From positions 39,336-103,335 of the forward strand of contig NZ_QZCH01000017.1 in the NCBI RefSeq assembly GCF_003596335.1: a stretch of 64,000 nucleotides of DNA. Direction: 5' to 3'. Made by a program: the position numbers and the translations under genes. Of the stretch, positions 26,854 through 36,292 are shown piece after piece. How positions within the stretch are numbered: the first letter of the stretch is position 1; each line of letters opens with the position of its first letter. Below the pieces are notes generated by a model. That model searched no databases. It saw only the letters and a list, made by a program, of their open reading frames with translations, and was not told where the DNA came from. Source of the stretch: Motilimonas pumila. GTDB lineage: Bacteria; Pseudomonadota; Gammaproteobacteria; Enterobacterales; CBDFNC01.

Positions 26854-27006
26854 TTAGGGAGTATTCCACTCCCTGACCATTTCTGCGAGAGGATGCCAAA
26901 TTGCGCCTAATACTTCAGTCGTCTGCCAAAAGCCCAGCATTGAGCCTGCAATCAAGAGTAAAATAAAAATAAAGCACAACTTAATGATCCGCTTTAACAG
27001 TATCAC
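26854..27006 (-). CDS. 50-residue small membrane protein
   Basis: Reading from the GTG at 27006 gives 50 residues; AAGGAG sits six bases upstream. An ATG two codons earlier is also in frame but touches the ribosome binding site. The protein has basic residues then a strong hydrophobic helix (about residues 10-24, CFIFILLLIAGSMLG) and an amphipathic tail rich in Trp (FWQ, IWHP, REWN). This is a single-pass membrane protein with no family I recognise. It is divergent from the DUF2797 gene at 27116 and convergent with ybiT. The good ribosome binding site and the composition favour a real gene that automatic calling would miss. Confidence 0.6.
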   Translation of the reverse strand: MILLKRIIKLCFIFILLLIAGSMLGFWQTTEVLGAIWHPLAEMVREWNTP

Positions 27007-27115
27007 AGCCATCTCCTTTGCAATATTTATCACAACAAAACCGTTGTTTTTAAAGTATTAATATAAACTTAACTCAATAAAAATAATAGCCATTACTCGG
27101 CACAAGAGAAGCAAT

Positions 27116-27940
27116 ATGACAAATATAATTTCAGGCACCTTGAGCAAGATGCGCAGCGAGCACGGCGCTACCGTGCAGTACTATTTACCAGTAGGGGACA
27201 ATCAGTTACACCTGAATCCTTACCTAGGAAAAACTTTGAGCTTTACCCACACTGGCAACATTTATTGCGACGCGTGCGGTAAAAAAACCAAGAAGAGTTA
27301 CTCTCAAGGGCACTGCTTTCCGTGCATGAAAAAGCTGGCCCGTTGTGACATGTGTATCATGAAACCAGAAACCTGCCACTTTGCCCAAGGCACCTGCCGC
27401 GAGCCTGAATGGGCTGAGCAATTTTGTATGACAGACCACTTTATTTATTTGTCGAACACTTCTGCGCTAAAGGTAGGAATTACGCGCCACAGCCAAATTC
27501 CCACGCGCTGGATTGATCAAGGAGCAACACAGGCCTTACCCATTTTTAAGGTGAGCAGCCGTAAACTCTCTGGTTTAATTGAAGTTGCACTTGCCAAGCA
27601 CGTGGCTGATAAAACCAACTGGCGGGCAATGCTTAAAGGCGACAACGCTCCGTTAGATCTGCGCGCATTAGCCGATGAATTAATTCCTGAAATCGAATCG
27701 ACGTTAGCTGAACTTAGCGCGGATTACCCAGACGGTGCGATTGAACCATTGAATGCAGATATTGTGGATATTCGCTACCCAGTACTTGAATACCCGAGCA
27801 AAATAAGCAGTTTTAATTTAGACAAAGCGCCAGAGGTCAGCGGCACCTTGCTGGGCATTAAAGGTCAGTATCTTATCTTTGATACGGGCGTTATCAATGT
27901 GCGGAAATTTTCCTCTTACGAAGTCGAGGTCGTACAATAG
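27116..27940 (+). CDS. DUF2797 protein with zinc-binding-like Cys motifs
   Basis: The 274-residue protein has two Cys motifs in the first third: CDACGKK at about 55-61 and CFPCMKKLARCDMCIMK at about 71-87, followed by further Cys (CHFAQGTC) that can bind zinc. The segment HFIYLSNTSALKVGITR (about 120-136) resembles the core of GIY-YIG nucleases, a similarity known for the DUF2797 family. Its function is unknown; DNA binding or repair is a reasonable guess only. The gene has a ribosome binding site (AGAAGCA) and stands alone. Confidence 0.8.
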   Translation: MTNIISGTLSKMRSEHGATVQYYLPVGDNQLHLNPYLGKTLSFTHTGNIYCDACGKKTKKSYSQGHCFPCMKKLARCDMCIMKPETCHFAQGTCREPEWAEQFCMTDHFIYLSNTSALKVGITRHSQIPTRWIDQGATQALPIFKVSSRKLSGLIEVALAKHVADKTNWRAMLKGDNAPLDLRALADELIPEIESTLAELSADYPDGAIEPLNADIVDIRYPVLEYPSKISSFNLDKAPEVSGTLLGIKGQYLIFDTGVINVRKFSSYEVEVVQ

Positions 27941-27958
27941 TTACTTTTGCGGGATTGA

Positions 27959-27993
27959 AGGCATTCTTTGGTAGTGTTTATCTAAGAATGCCT
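27959..27993 (+). terminator. Hairpin after the DUF2797 gene
   Basis: AGGCATTCTT and AAGAATGCCT pair perfectly over 10 bases around a 15-base loop, 18 bases after the stop codon. Confidence 0.65.
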
Positions 27994-28188
27994 ATTGCTT
28001 ATCACACCTGGGTGCAAACCTTCTAGCTTGCTGGTAACTCTGACTACACTGCGCCCCCCATTCGTTGTGCAATTCCTGATCCTTATCCATTTCCAACTGC
28101 TTGGTTGCGGCTAGGTATGACTCAATAGTGCAGCCGCAGCTAAAACCATGCCTTTAATCAATTTTATTGCTAAATTAGCGAAATTCAT
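27992..28188 (-). pseudogene. Possible frameshifted small secreted protein gene
   Basis: From the ATG at 28188 one frame gives a signal-peptide-like start (MNFANLAIKLIKGMVLAAAA...) that ends at a TAG near 28110. A second frame, open from the overlap to a TAG at 27992-27994, continues as ESYLAATKQLEMDKDQELHN and ends ARRFAPRCDKQ. The total of 197 bases is not a multiple of three, as expected for a single frameshift. The two parts would join to about 64 residues, a small periplasmic protein. I do not recognise the family. The rest of the 380-base gap (27941-28320) holds a terminator hairpin and the sstT promoter region. Confidence 0.35.
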
Positions 28189-28320
28189 TGCTAAACCGGA
28201 CATATGACGCATAACTGACTGTTAAATATTGGCATCGCTCGACAAATGGACTGTCATTGTTTAAAACAGCAGGCGATAAAATATTATGTTGTTATTTTGA
28301 GAGATTAAAGAGGCTTATCA

Positions 28321-29535
28321 ATGAAAAATTCGCCATCTCTGCTGTCCCGCATGTTTTCGGGCAGCTTAGTGCTACAAATCGCTATTGGTATTATAGCCGG
28401 TGCCATCCTTGGCTCGGTTTCTCAACAAGCGGGAACGCAAGTGGCCTTTTTAGGCAGTTTATTTGTTGGTGCATTAAAAGCGATAGCTCCCATTTTGGTA
28501 TTTGTATTAGTCGCAGCTTCAATTGCTAATCAAAAAAAGAATGCACATACCAATATGAAGCCGATCTTGATGTTGTATTTCTTTGGCACTTTCGCCGCGG
28601 CATTAACGGCAGTGGTATTGAGTTTTATATTTCCAACCACCCTTGAATTGGTTGCGGCGCAGGAAGTGGCTGCTCCGCCTCAAGGCATTGCCGAAGTATT
28701 GAACACCTTATTATTTAAAGTGGTGGATAACCCTGTTAATGCTTTGGTTCACGCGAACTATATAGGCATTTTGGCTTGGAGCATTGGCTTAGGTTTAGCG
28801 CTGCACCATGCCAGTGACACGACGAAACAAGTTTTTTTAGACGTCAGTAACGGGGTATCACAAATGGTGCGCTTTGTTATTCGTTTGGCGCCTATTGGTA
28901 TTTTTGGGCTTGTCGCAAATACGGTGGCACAAACCGGTTTCTCTTCGATGGCCAGTTACGGCCAAATAGTGGCGGTGCTATTGGCTGCAATGTTGATCAT
29001 TGCCTTGGTAGTGAACCCTTTAATTGTTTACTACAAGTTAAAACAAAACCCTTATCCATTAGTATTTACTTGCCTTAGAGAAAGTGGCGTCACGGCATTT
29101 TTCACTCGCTCAAGCGCGGCGAATATTCCAGTTAATATGGCCTTGTGCGAAAAGATGAAATTGCACAAAGATACATATTCTGTGTCTATTCCATTAGGCG
29201 CGACCATCAATATGGCAGGGGCGGCTATCACCATTACCATTTTGACACTGGCAACTGTGCATACCCTTGGTATTCAAGTGGACATTTTAACCGCACTGCT
29301 GCTGAGCATTGTCGCGGCAGTATCGGCCTGTGGTGCATCTGGCGTTGCTGGCGGCTCACTGCTACTTATCCCATTGGCGTGTAGCTTGTTTGGTATTCCA
29401 AATGACGTGGCAATGGAAGTAGTCGCCGTGGGGCTTATCATTGGTGTAATTCAAGACTCGGCAGAAACGGCACTCAATAGCTCTACCGACGTACTGTTTA
29501 CTGCGACAGCTTGTAAGGCGGCAGAGCAAGCCTAA
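28321..29535 (+). CDS. sstT: Serine/threonine:Na+ symporter SstT
   Basis: This 404-residue protein has about eight to nine hydrophobic helices and belongs to the dicarboxylate/amino acid:cation symporter family. The [18 protein letters not shown] start, the [13 protein letters not shown] segment and the [13 protein letters not shown] region are characteristic of SstT, which imports serine and threonine with sodium across the inner membrane. The length fits E. coli SstT (414). It has its own terminator, shared with the convergent aldo-keto reductase gene. Confidence 0.93.
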   Translation: MKNSPSLLSRMFSGSLVLQIAIGIIAGAILGSVSQQAGTQVAFLGSLFVGALKAIAPILVFVLVAASIANQKKNAHTNMKPILMLYFFGTFAAALTAVVLSFIFPTTLELVAAQEVAAPPQGIAEVLNTLLFKVVDNPVNALVHANYIGILAWSIGLGLALHHASDTTKQVFLDVSNGVSQMVRFVIRLAPIGIFGLVANTVAQTGFSSMASYGQIVAVLLAAMLIIALVVNPLIVYYKLKQNPYPLVFTCLRESGVTAFFTRSSAANIPVNMALCEKMKLHKDTYSVSIPLGATINMAGAAITITILTLATVHTLGIQVDILTALLLSIVAAVSACGASGVAGGSLLLIPLACSLFGIPNDVAMEVVAVGLIIGVIQDSAETALNSSTDVLFTATACKAAEQA

Positions 29536-29558
29536 AATGAAGGGCTGACTGATGACAT

Positions 29559-29586
29559 AAAAAAGGCTGCTAAGCAGCCTTTTTTT
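29559..29586. terminator. Bidirectional terminator between sstT and tas
   Basis: GGCTGC and GCAGCC pair around TAA with a run of A before and a run of seven T after, so it can terminate transcription from both sides. Confidence 0.9.
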
Positions 29587-29603
29587 ATGCCTGATTTTGC
29601 GCT

Positions 29604-30656
29604 TTAAAACGGCGCCGGAAAGCGTTTTAAAACAGTTTGAACTTGCTCGGCGAGTGCATCTGACAGCGGCATATCAAATGCGGCGATATTCTCTTTTAGC
29701 TGCGCCATGGTGGTCGCGCCAATGATGGTTGAAGTCACGCCATCCACTTGGTCACACCATGCGAGGGCAAGCTGACTAGGGGTGTAACCGTTAGCGTTCG
29801 CGAGATCAACATAAGCGGCTACTGCTTGTTGAGCTTGTTCTGTATCTCGAAATAGCCCGTTGCGCTGCATAAACGTCCAGCGACTGCCATCTGGCCTTGC
29901 GCCGTTTAGGTATTTGCCTGCCAACATGCCAGTAGCCAACGGCGACCAGGGCAGGTAAGCCACGTCTTCTTGCACACAGTTTTCAATTAAATACGGCCAA
30001 TCTTTGGCATGTAATAAGTTAAATTCATTTTGAATTGACGCCATGCGAGGCAATTTGTGTTGCTCGCTGAGCTTGAGGTAGGTATTGATGCCCCATGTGG
30101 TGTCATCTGACAGGCCACAGTGGAGAATCTTTCCGGCCTCAACGCAGCTTTGTAAGCCTTGTAAAATGTCGAGCATCTGCGCGGTATGTTCTTGGCTGTC
30201 AAACTCACTGAAGCGCACTTGCCCTGGGCTATGTTTTCCAAAATGCGGCGAAGTACGATTTGGCCAGTGCAGTTGATACAAATCGATATAGTCCGTTTGC
30301 AGCCGTTTTAACGAAGCATCTACTGCGGTAATCACACTTTTACTGTTTATTGGGCCGCCATCGCGGATCCAAGGAATGCCTGGGCCAGCGATTTTACTGG
30401 CAATAATGAGGTCTTTACGTTGAGCTTGATGGCGCGCCAGCCAGTCACCAATAATGATTTCAGTTTTACCGTAGGTATCGGCAGAAGGAGGCACGGCGTA
30501 GAGTTCTGCCGTATCAATAAAGTTGACGCCTTGACTGATGGCATAATCTATCTGCTCATCTGCGTCTTGTTGCGTGTTTTGCAATCCCCAAGTCATGCTG
30601 CCTAAACAAACACGAGAAACGTTAAGGTTGGTACGGCCTAATGCAGAATACTTCAT
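29604..30656 (-). CDS. tas: Aldo/keto reductase, Tas-like
   Basis: The protein is 350 residues from the ATG at 30656, preceded by AAGGGG; an upstream GTG-type start is not needed. The TIM-barrel reductase has the catalytic tetrad positions in FIDTAELYAVPP (Asp and Tyr), IIASKIAGPG (Lys) and QLHWPNR (His). The start MKYSALGRTNLNVSRVCLGS and the length (346 in E. coli) match Tas. It is an NADPH-dependent reductase of unknown physiological substrate. It is read alone and divergent from the Xre-RES operon. Confidence 0.9.
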   Translation of the reverse strand: MKYSALGRTNLNVSRVCLGSMTWGLQNTQQDADEQIDYAISQGVNFIDTAELYAVPPSADTYGKTEIIIGDWLARHQAQRKDLIIASKIAGPGIPWIRDGGPINSKSVITAVDASLKRLQTDYIDLYQLHWPNRTSPHFGKHSPGQVRFSEFDSQEHTAQMLDILQGLQSCVEAGKILHCGLSDDTTWGINTYLKLSEQHKLPRMASIQNEFNLLHAKDWPYLIENCVQEDVAYLPWSPLATGMLAGKYLNGARPDGSRWTFMQRNGLFRDTEQAQQAVAAYVDLANANGYTPSQLALAWCDQVDGVTSTIIGATTMAQLKENIAAFDMPLSDALAEQVQTVLKRFPAPF

Positions 30657-30776
30657 GAAACCCCTTATAATGAATGCGTTAAATGCGTAATCAAGATTGA
30701 CACAAAAACAACAAAGATGAAAACACCGGTTGGCATAAAGCAAAAATAAAAAATCAGTGCCAGTTTTTCTATCACA

Positions 30777-30797
30777 TGATAGTATATAAGTGTATCA
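30777..30797. promoter_or_regulatory. Candidate operator of the Xre-RES operon
   Basis: TGATAGTATATAAGTGTATCA has inverted ends (TGATA/TATCA) and overlaps the likely promoter, 19 bases before the antitoxin ATG. Autoregulation through such a site is usual for this toxin-antitoxin type; the site itself is an inference. Confidence 0.4.
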
Positions 30798-30809
30798 ATT
30801 GAATTAGAG

Positions 30810-31265
30810 GTGCCTATGCTCGCATCCATCGAACAATACCAGCCGACAAGCAGCCATAAAGAAAACTTTTGGCGCGAAATTGGCGTCCCGGCGCGGGGTG
30901 AGAAACTTTATCAGGCCCTGCATCAAGGTTTGCCATTTTCGGTGTATAACCAGTTGTCTGCTTTATCGGGCCTAGACAAAAAAGAGTTGGCTAAAGTCAC
31001 GGTGATCGCGCCGGCAACGCTTCAGCGTAGAGCCAAGTCGGGCCACTTTAATCAGGTGGAAAGTGACCGCTTGTACCGCTTTGCTGAACTGCTGAAAGCG
31101 GCCATCGATTTATTTGAAGGCAATAGCGAACAAGCCAAACTTTGGTTAACCCAGCCCGTTCGTGGATTGGGCCAACGCCGACCAATAGACATGCTTGCCA
31201 CGTCAGCTGAAACCGAAGCTGTGATGTCTTTAATTGGCCGCTTAGAGCATGGTGTGTTTGCTTGA
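30810..31265 (+). CDS. Xre/MbcA/ParS-type antitoxin of a RES toxin
   Basis: The 151-residue protein has an N-terminal helix-turn-helix-like region (about 35-75) and a C-terminal toxin-binding domain of the DUF2384 type: the pattern ALFEGN-like LFEGNSEQAKLWLTQPVRGL followed by PIDMLATSAETEAVM. This combination is the antitoxin partner of RES-domain toxins. It binds and blocks the toxin and represses the operon. The stop overlaps the toxin start by four bases. Confidence 0.88.
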   Translation: MPMLASIEQYQPTSSHKENFWREIGVPARGEKLYQALHQGLPFSVYNQLSALSGLDKKELAKVTVIAPATLQRRAKSGHFNQVESDRLYRFAELLKAAIDLFEGNSEQAKLWLTQPVRGLGQRRPIDMLATSAETEAVMSLIGRLEHGVFA

Positions 31266-31726
31266 GCGATCTGGCACTTTATCGCATTGTTAAACGCAAG
31301 TTTTCGAGCAGCGCTTTCGATGGTGAAGGCGCGCGTCTATTTGGCGGACGTTGGAACAGTAAAGGCAAAGCGTGCGTGTACCTTGCAGGCTCAGAGTCGT
31401 TGGCGATATTGGAAGTATTGGTTCATATTCAGGCGCCAGACATTTTAAGCCAGTACGACCTCTTTAAATTACACGTGCCTCGTAAGCAAGCGTTATTCCT
31501 AAGCGATTTACCCGACAATTGGCGTGATGATCCAGCCCCTTATGAAACCGCAGAAATGGGTGACGATTGGTTAGCCAGCAAGGCCAGTTTAGCCCTGGCG
31601 GTGCCCAGTGTGATTGTGCCTAGGGAGTGGAATTTTATTCTTAACCCCAAGCATGCTGGTTTTGAAGCCGCCATCAGCAGCGCTGAGCAATTAAACTTCA
31701 CCTTAGATGACCGTTTATTGCCATAG
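31262..31726 (+). CDS. RES-domain toxin
   Basis: The 154-residue protein has the signature of RES toxins, which degrade NAD+ or act as ADP-ribosyltransferases: Arg in GGRWNSKG (about 29-36), Glu in AILEVLVH and Ser in LAVPSVIVP. The start TTG overlaps the antitoxin stop. The gene lies behind its antitoxin, as usual for the Res-Xre systems. A frame-preserving tandem repeat begins in its last codons. Confidence 0.88.
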   Translation: MSDLALYRIVKRKFSSSAFDGEGARLFGGRWNSKGKACVYLAGSESLAILEVLVHIQAPDILSQYDLFKLHVPRKQALFLSDLPDNWRDDPAPYETAEMGDDWLASKASLALAVPSVIVPREWNFILNPKHAGFEAAISSAEQLNFTLDDRLLP

Positions 31727-31764
31727 CCTCTCATTGCCATAGCCTCTGATAACCATAGTCTCGG
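31717..31764. repeat. Three tandem 16-base units at the RES stop codon
   Basis: ATTGCCATAGCCTCTC, ATTGCCATAGCCTCTG and ATAACCATAGTCTCGG follow each other with a 16-base period. The TAG stop of the toxin gene (31724-31726) is in the first unit. It looks like slippage duplication and may vary between strains. Confidence 0.8.
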
Positions 31765-31818
31765 TGTTTAATAGCACCCATTACTATATTCCTTCGTGGA
31801 CGCTACACGGCAGCGCCA

Positions 31819-33228
31819 CTACTCTGTTTGTTCCCACGTTTGCTTTTTCCGGTAAATGGTTGATGGACTCACGTCGAGCAGGGCGGCGGCTTTTGGAATA
31901 TTGCCATCGCAAATGTTGATAGCTTGCTCAATGGCCTGTTTCTCAACTTGCGCCAATGGCGTAATTTGATTGGGCTCGGTAATCTCAGGCGTGGCCAAGC
32001 TCGCTGTAGCTGTTTGCACAGGTTGGCCCATTGCCGAGGTTTGCGCAGAGATTTGATTGAGCGGGGCAGGCAAGTGCTCTAACTGAACCGTTTCGGCGTC
32101 GTGTAGCACCACAATATTACGAATGATATTTTGCAGCTGCCTCACGTTACCTGGCCAATCGTATTGATGGCAAAATAAGTGTTCTACTTCGGCTGAAAAC
32201 TGTTTAAATTGTTTTCCTTCTTCTTGGCTATAATTGAGCAGAAAATCGCTGGCAATAGCGATAATGTCTTGTTCTCGTTCGCGCAGTGGAGGCAGTTGCA
32301 GCGGCAAAACGTGTAGGCGGTAGTAAAGATCTTCTCGGAATCGACCGCTGGCAACGTCTGCAAGTGGGTCACGATTAGTGGCACAAATGAAACGCACGTC
32401 TACTTGCTCTAATTTATTGGAACCCACCTTTTTGAAGCTGCCAGTTTGAATAAAGCGTAATAGTTTTGTTTGCAGATCCAAGTCCATTTCACACAATTCA
32501 TCGAGAAATAAACTGCCGCCATCGGCTTGGGACGCTGCGCCTTTGCGCTCTGAGCTAGCCCCGGTAAATGCGCCTTTAACATGGCCAAAAATTTCACTTT
32601 CCATCAGGTCTTTTGGAATAGCGCCGCAATTGATCGCGACAAAAGCTTGCTTAGCTCTGGGCCCTTGAGCATGAATAGCTTCGGCGCAGACTTCTTTGCC
32701 AGTGCCGCTTTCACCTGTGATAAATACGGTCGCTTTACTGGGCGCAGCCGAGTCTATAATGCGATAAACGGTTTGCATGCTTAAGCTTGAGCCTATAAAG
32801 CCATGGTAACGATTACGCTCAAAGGTATTTTGGAAATCATTGACGATGGTTTGTAACCTGGCTTGCTCTAGCAGGTTGTTGACCGAGGTTTTTAAGCGGC
32901 TCGCCGATACCGGCTTTTCAATGAAGTCTTTGGCGCCTTCACGCATCATATCCACCGCAATGCCGACTGAGCTGTGCCCCGTGATCACAATTACGAAACA
33001 CTCTTGGCCGTTCTGACGCATCCACTTTAAAGCGGCTAAACCATCCATATCGGGTAATTTGTAATCCAGTAACACTAAGTCGATGTTGTGCTCTGTCATT
33101 AGCTGCTGCATTTGCGCGCCAGTGGTAGCAAAATGCAAGAACAGGGTCTCATTCTTTAAATATTGCTCGTACAGCCTGGCTTGTGGAGCTGAGTCTTCAA
33201 CTATCAAAACGTTGGGAAATTTAGGCAT
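31819..33228 (-). CDS. sypG: Sigma-54-dependent response regulator, SypG-like
   Basis: The 469-residue protein is an NtrC-type regulator. The receiver domain carries the phosphoacceptor Asp55 ([10 protein letters not shown]). The AAA+ domain has Walker A GESGTGKE (172-179) and the sigma-54 contact GAFTGA (219-224). A Fis-type helix-turn-helix is at the C terminus (about 435-465). Its start overlaps the end of sypF by eight bases, so the pair forms a coupled histidine kinase/regulator operon. It is the only sigma-54 activator in the window and the obvious candidate for binding the repeated motif in front of the sigma-54-type promoters of this locus (inference). LuxO is a related alternative, but the operon and locus fit SypG. 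Confidence 0.8.
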   Translation of the reverse strand: MPKFPNVLIVEDSAPQARLYEQYLKNETLFLHFATTGAQMQQLMTEHNIDLVLLDYKLPDMDGLAALKWMRQNGQECFVIVITGHSSVGIAVDMMREGAKDFIEKPVSASRLKTSVNNLLEQARLQTIVNDFQNTFERNRYHGFIGSSLSMQTVYRIIDSAAPSKATVFITGESGTGKEVCAEAIHAQGPRAKQAFVAINCGAIPKDLMESEIFGHVKGAFTGASSERKGAASQADGGSLFLDELCEMDLDLQTKLLRFIQTGSFKKVGSNKLEQVDVRFICATNRDPLADVASGRFREDLYYRLHVLPLQLPPLREREQDIIAIASDFLLNYSQEEGKQFKQFSAEVEHLFCHQYDWPGNVRQLQNIIRNIVVLHDAETVQLEHLPAPLNQISAQTSAMGQPVQTATASLATPEITEPNQITPLAQVEKQAIEQAINICDGNIPKAAALLDVSPSTIYRKKQTWEQTE

Positions 33229-36200
33229 TGGTTGCTCCTGATGGCATGAAACCTTGTTTGGCTCGTTTGCTTAATTTTTCAAATGACGGCTGGGCAAGGT
33301 TAACAAGTTGCTGGCCCGCAGTAATTGCTTGCGCAAAGTCTTCCTGTTGACAAGCTCGCTCGGCGCTGCGCGCAATATGGTGCAGTTTAACGTTACCGTG
33401 GGCGATTGCACTGGAGCCTATAGTATGACATTCAAACTCCAGTGTTTTGTAGTCTGTAGCCGCGATGGCATCTTGGATCAAGGCGAGGCGGGATTCACTG
33501 TCTTCGATATATAAAAGCAGTAAATCCGGCACTATGTCAGCGCTGGTATCGGCCACCAACTGCAGTAAAATACTTTCATCGACCAATGCATAATCATCCA
33601 TATTTTGTGTCGATGGTGCCGCGGTTTGTGACAGCGCAGCAGGTGCAGGGTCAGTTTGCGTCCAGCGGCAGATACACGCTAAGGTGGCTTCACGATCAAT
33701 CGGTTTACTGAGGTAATCATTCATGCTGGCTTGTAAGAATCTGTCTTTATCACCTTGTAGGGTATGAGCGGTCAGCGCCACAATGGGCACATTACAGGCT
33801 GGAGCGGACAATTGCCTGATATGTTGAGTGGCCTCCATGCCGTCCATTTCCGGCATAGAGATATCCATTAACACTATGTCATAGGGCAGGGTGCGCACGG
33901 CTTCAACGGCTTCAAAGCCATTAGAAACCACGTCCACTTGCAGCTCGGCAAATTCTAAAATACTTTTGATAACCATTTGGTTAGCGGGATTATCTTCTGC
34001 TAGCAATACACGCACGTTGTTTAAAGGTAATTGTTTTATTTGTTGCGCGCTGAGCTCTTGTTTGTCATCGCTTTCTTGAGCCAATTGCAGCTCAATGGTG
34101 AAGTCGAACGTGCTGCCATGATTAATCTCACTGGTCACTGTGATTTCCCCCTTCATTAGGGTAACCAAGCGTTTACAAATGGCCAGACCAAGGCCGGTGC
34201 CTTCGTAGCGACGAGAATGGGTTTGATCTACCATGGTAAACTCGTCAAATAACGACGCTAAATGATCCGGCTTTATACCTATGCCCGTGTCACTGACGCG
34301 GCAGCGAATGATGGCGTTATGGCCATTGGTTGAGACTAAGCTCGCCGACACTTTCACCTGGCCATGACGGGTAAATTTAATGGCATTGTTGATAAGGTTT
34401 ATCAGTACTTGTCTTAATCGATCGGGGTCGCCACTGACAAATTGCGGCAATTGTGGCCCTAACTGTAGCGTCAAGGCGAGTTGTTTTTTAAACGCCAAAC
34501 TATTAAGCAGTTCATTACAATTTCGCAGTAATTTATGTAAATCAAAACGGGTATGCTCTAATTGCAGTTTATCGATATCCATCTTGGTAAAGTCCAAAAT
34601 GTCATTGATAATGGTCAGTAACAACTCGCCGGATTCTCTGCCCATTTGCACCAATTCTAATTGTCTCGGAGTTAAGTCGGTGTCTTTAAGCAGGCCTAGA
34701 ATACCCAATACCGCATTCATTGGCGTGCGAATTTCATGGCTCATGGTGGCCAAAAAGCGACTCTTAGACTCATTGCTCATCTCGGCTTCATAACGCGCGC
34801 TTCGCAATTTTTCTTCGTTGGTCTTTTGCTCAGTGATATCCATAAAGTGGGCAATGTAGTGGCTGATTTCACCATTCTCGCTTTTCACTGAGGAAATATT
34901 GAGGTACTCAGGGTAAATCTCACCATTTTTACGCTTATTATAAATTTCACCACTCCACTCACCGTTGACGATAAGTGAGTTCCACATTTGTTCGTAATAT
35001 GCTTGATCATGTTGCCCCGAGGCGAGAACTTTCGGCGTTTTTCCTACCACTTCATCATTGCGGTAACCGGTAATACGGGTAAAGGCATTGTTGGTTCGCA
35101 TGATCACGCTGTTGGTATCACAAATAAAAATAGCTTCACTGGACTCAAACGTTTGCGCGGCTAAACGCAATTCTGTCTCCGCCGCTAAGCGATCGCTGAT
35201 ATCACGAATAAAAGCGGTGAAAAACATGCCTTGTTCGGTTTCTATTGGAGCAATATTAATCTCAATCGGTACCGAGTGACCTTGTTTATGCATGGCGTTT
35301 AACTCAAGGCGTTGATTCAGCACAGGGGAGGATTTGGTGAGCAAAAATTGTTGCATGCCTTGATGGTGTGCATCGCGTTTTTGCGGAGAAATGATAAAGT
35401 CAGCCAAGTTTTTTTGATGGATTTCCTCATAGCGCCAGCCAAACACCTGTTCAGCCATCTTGTTGTAATCCAACACATGGCCTAGGTCGTCAATGGTGAT
35501 CATGGCATCGAGAGAAGCGGTCAATATGGCGTTGTTTTTTGCTTGGTTTTGACTGGCTATTTCAGTGAGTTCTCGCTGCTTGTCGATGCTTTCAGAAAGT
35601 TGCTGATAACTGGTTGCTAAGGTCGTCGACATGGCGTTAAGAGCATGACCAACCTCGGCTATCTCGTCGTTACCAACCACTTCAATTTGGTGGCCAGGCC
35701 CGGCTAATGCGATGTTCTCTGACGCTTGCTTTAAATTCCTTAACTGTCGGGTTAAATAGCTGCCAAGCAAAAATGAGAATACCAACACCAAGGCAACCTC
35801 TATGCTAGCGATAAGCATGATCCAACGATGCGCTCGACCCAACTGTTGCTGCAAAGGGTGAGTAGAAATACCCACCTCGATACGACCAAAAGTGACGCCA
35901 CTGGCAGTGATATCCACATGGGTATCAAACACGCCATCTTGGGTTTCAGCCAATGAATGGTCTGGGCTATGATCCAAGGCTAGCATGCCAGGTTTACCAC
36001 CTTCGGCCAGTACCACGTCATTATTGTTTAAAATTCTTGCATACATGACGTCTTGATTGGTAGTCACTTCATCGATAAAGCTTTGCAGGCTTGCTAAATC
36101 GGTCGCTAGTACAGCATCGGTGACTGAGGTGGCAAATAGCGCCGAGGTATTTTGGGCGTGAAGTTTTAATTGCTCTTCATTGGTTTGTTTTAAAAAATTC

Positions 36201-36280
36201 ACCACGCTAATGATGAGCACTAGCAGTAAAGCGCTTTGTAATAACGTAATCGCGATGATGGTTTTTAAACGAAAGCTCAT
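33221..36280 (-). CDS. sypF: Hybrid sensor histidine kinase, SypF-like
   Basis: This 1019-residue inner-membrane protein has a helix at about 10-28, a periplasmic sensor of about 120 residues, a second helix (about 152-173), HAMP (174-225), two PAS domains (about 250-365 and 370-490), a kinase with His515 (MSHEIRTP), an ATPase domain with the N-box NAIKF and GTGLGLA, a receiver with Asp806 (DIVLMDISMP) and a C-terminal phosphotransfer domain with His952 (ECHTIGSS). This is the layout of the SypF phosphorelay. It passes phosphate from its own His to the SypG-like regulator. A PhnD-like gene lies 12 bases upstream. Confidence 0.82.
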   Translation of the reverse strand: MSFRLKTIIAITLLQSALLLVLIISVVNFLKQTNEEQLKLHAQNTSALFATSVTDAVLATDLASLQSFIDEVTTNQDVMYARILNNNDVVLAEGGKPGMLALDHSPDHSLAETQDGVFDTHVDITASGVTFGRIEVGISTHPLQQQLGRAHRWIMLIASIEVALVLVFSFLLGSYLTRQLRNLKQASENIALAGPGHQIEVVGNDEIAEVGHALNAMSTTLATSYQQLSESIDKQRELTEIASQNQAKNNAILTASLDAMITIDDLGHVLDYNKMAEQVFGWRYEEIHQKNLADFIISPQKRDAHHQGMQQFLLTKSSPVLNQRLELNAMHKQGHSVPIEINIAPIETEQGMFFTAFIRDISDRLAAETELRLAAQTFESSEAIFICDTNSVIMRTNNAFTRITGYRNDEVVGKTPKVLASGQHDQAYYEQMWNSLIVNGEWSGEIYNKRKNGEIYPEYLNISSVKSENGEISHYIAHFMDITEQKTNEEKLRSARYEAEMSNESKSRFLATMSHEIRTPMNAVLGILGLLKDTDLTPRQLELVQMGRESGELLLTIINDILDFTKMDIDKLQLEHTRFDLHKLLRNCNELLNSLAFKKQLALTLQLGPQLPQFVSGDPDRLRQVLINLINNAIKFTRHGQVKVSASLVSTNGHNAIIRCRVSDTGIGIKPDHLASLFDEFTMVDQTHSRRYEGTGLGLAICKRLVTLMKGEITVTSEINHGSTFDFTIELQLAQESDDKQELSAQQIKQLPLNNVRVLLAEDNPANQMVIKSILEFAELQVDVVSNGFEAVEAVRTLPYDIVLMDISMPEMDGMEATQHIRQLSAPACNVPIVALTAHTLQGDKDRFLQASMNDYLSKPIDREATLACICRWTQTDPAPAALSQTAAPSTQNMDDYALVDESILLQLVADTSADIVPDLLLLYIEDSESRLALIQDAIAATDYKTLEFECHTIGSSAIAHGNVKLHHIARSAERACQQEDFAQAITAGQQLVNLAQPSFEKLSKRAKQGFMPSGATNA

Positions 36281-36292
36281 GCCGGCCTCAAA

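Noticed and set aside
32581..32784. Plus-strand frame inside sypG
   Set aside because: It is the complement shadow of a strongly supported gene, like most long antisense frames in the window.
31819..33228. Assignment as LuxO with nearby quorum small RNAs
   Set aside because: The gene is coupled to a SypF-like kinase in a syp locus, and I saw no Qrr-like RNA next to it.
34380..34793. 137-codon plus-strand frame inside sypF
   Set aside because: It is antisense to the kinase domain and has low-complexity Ser/Leu composition typical of a shadow frame.
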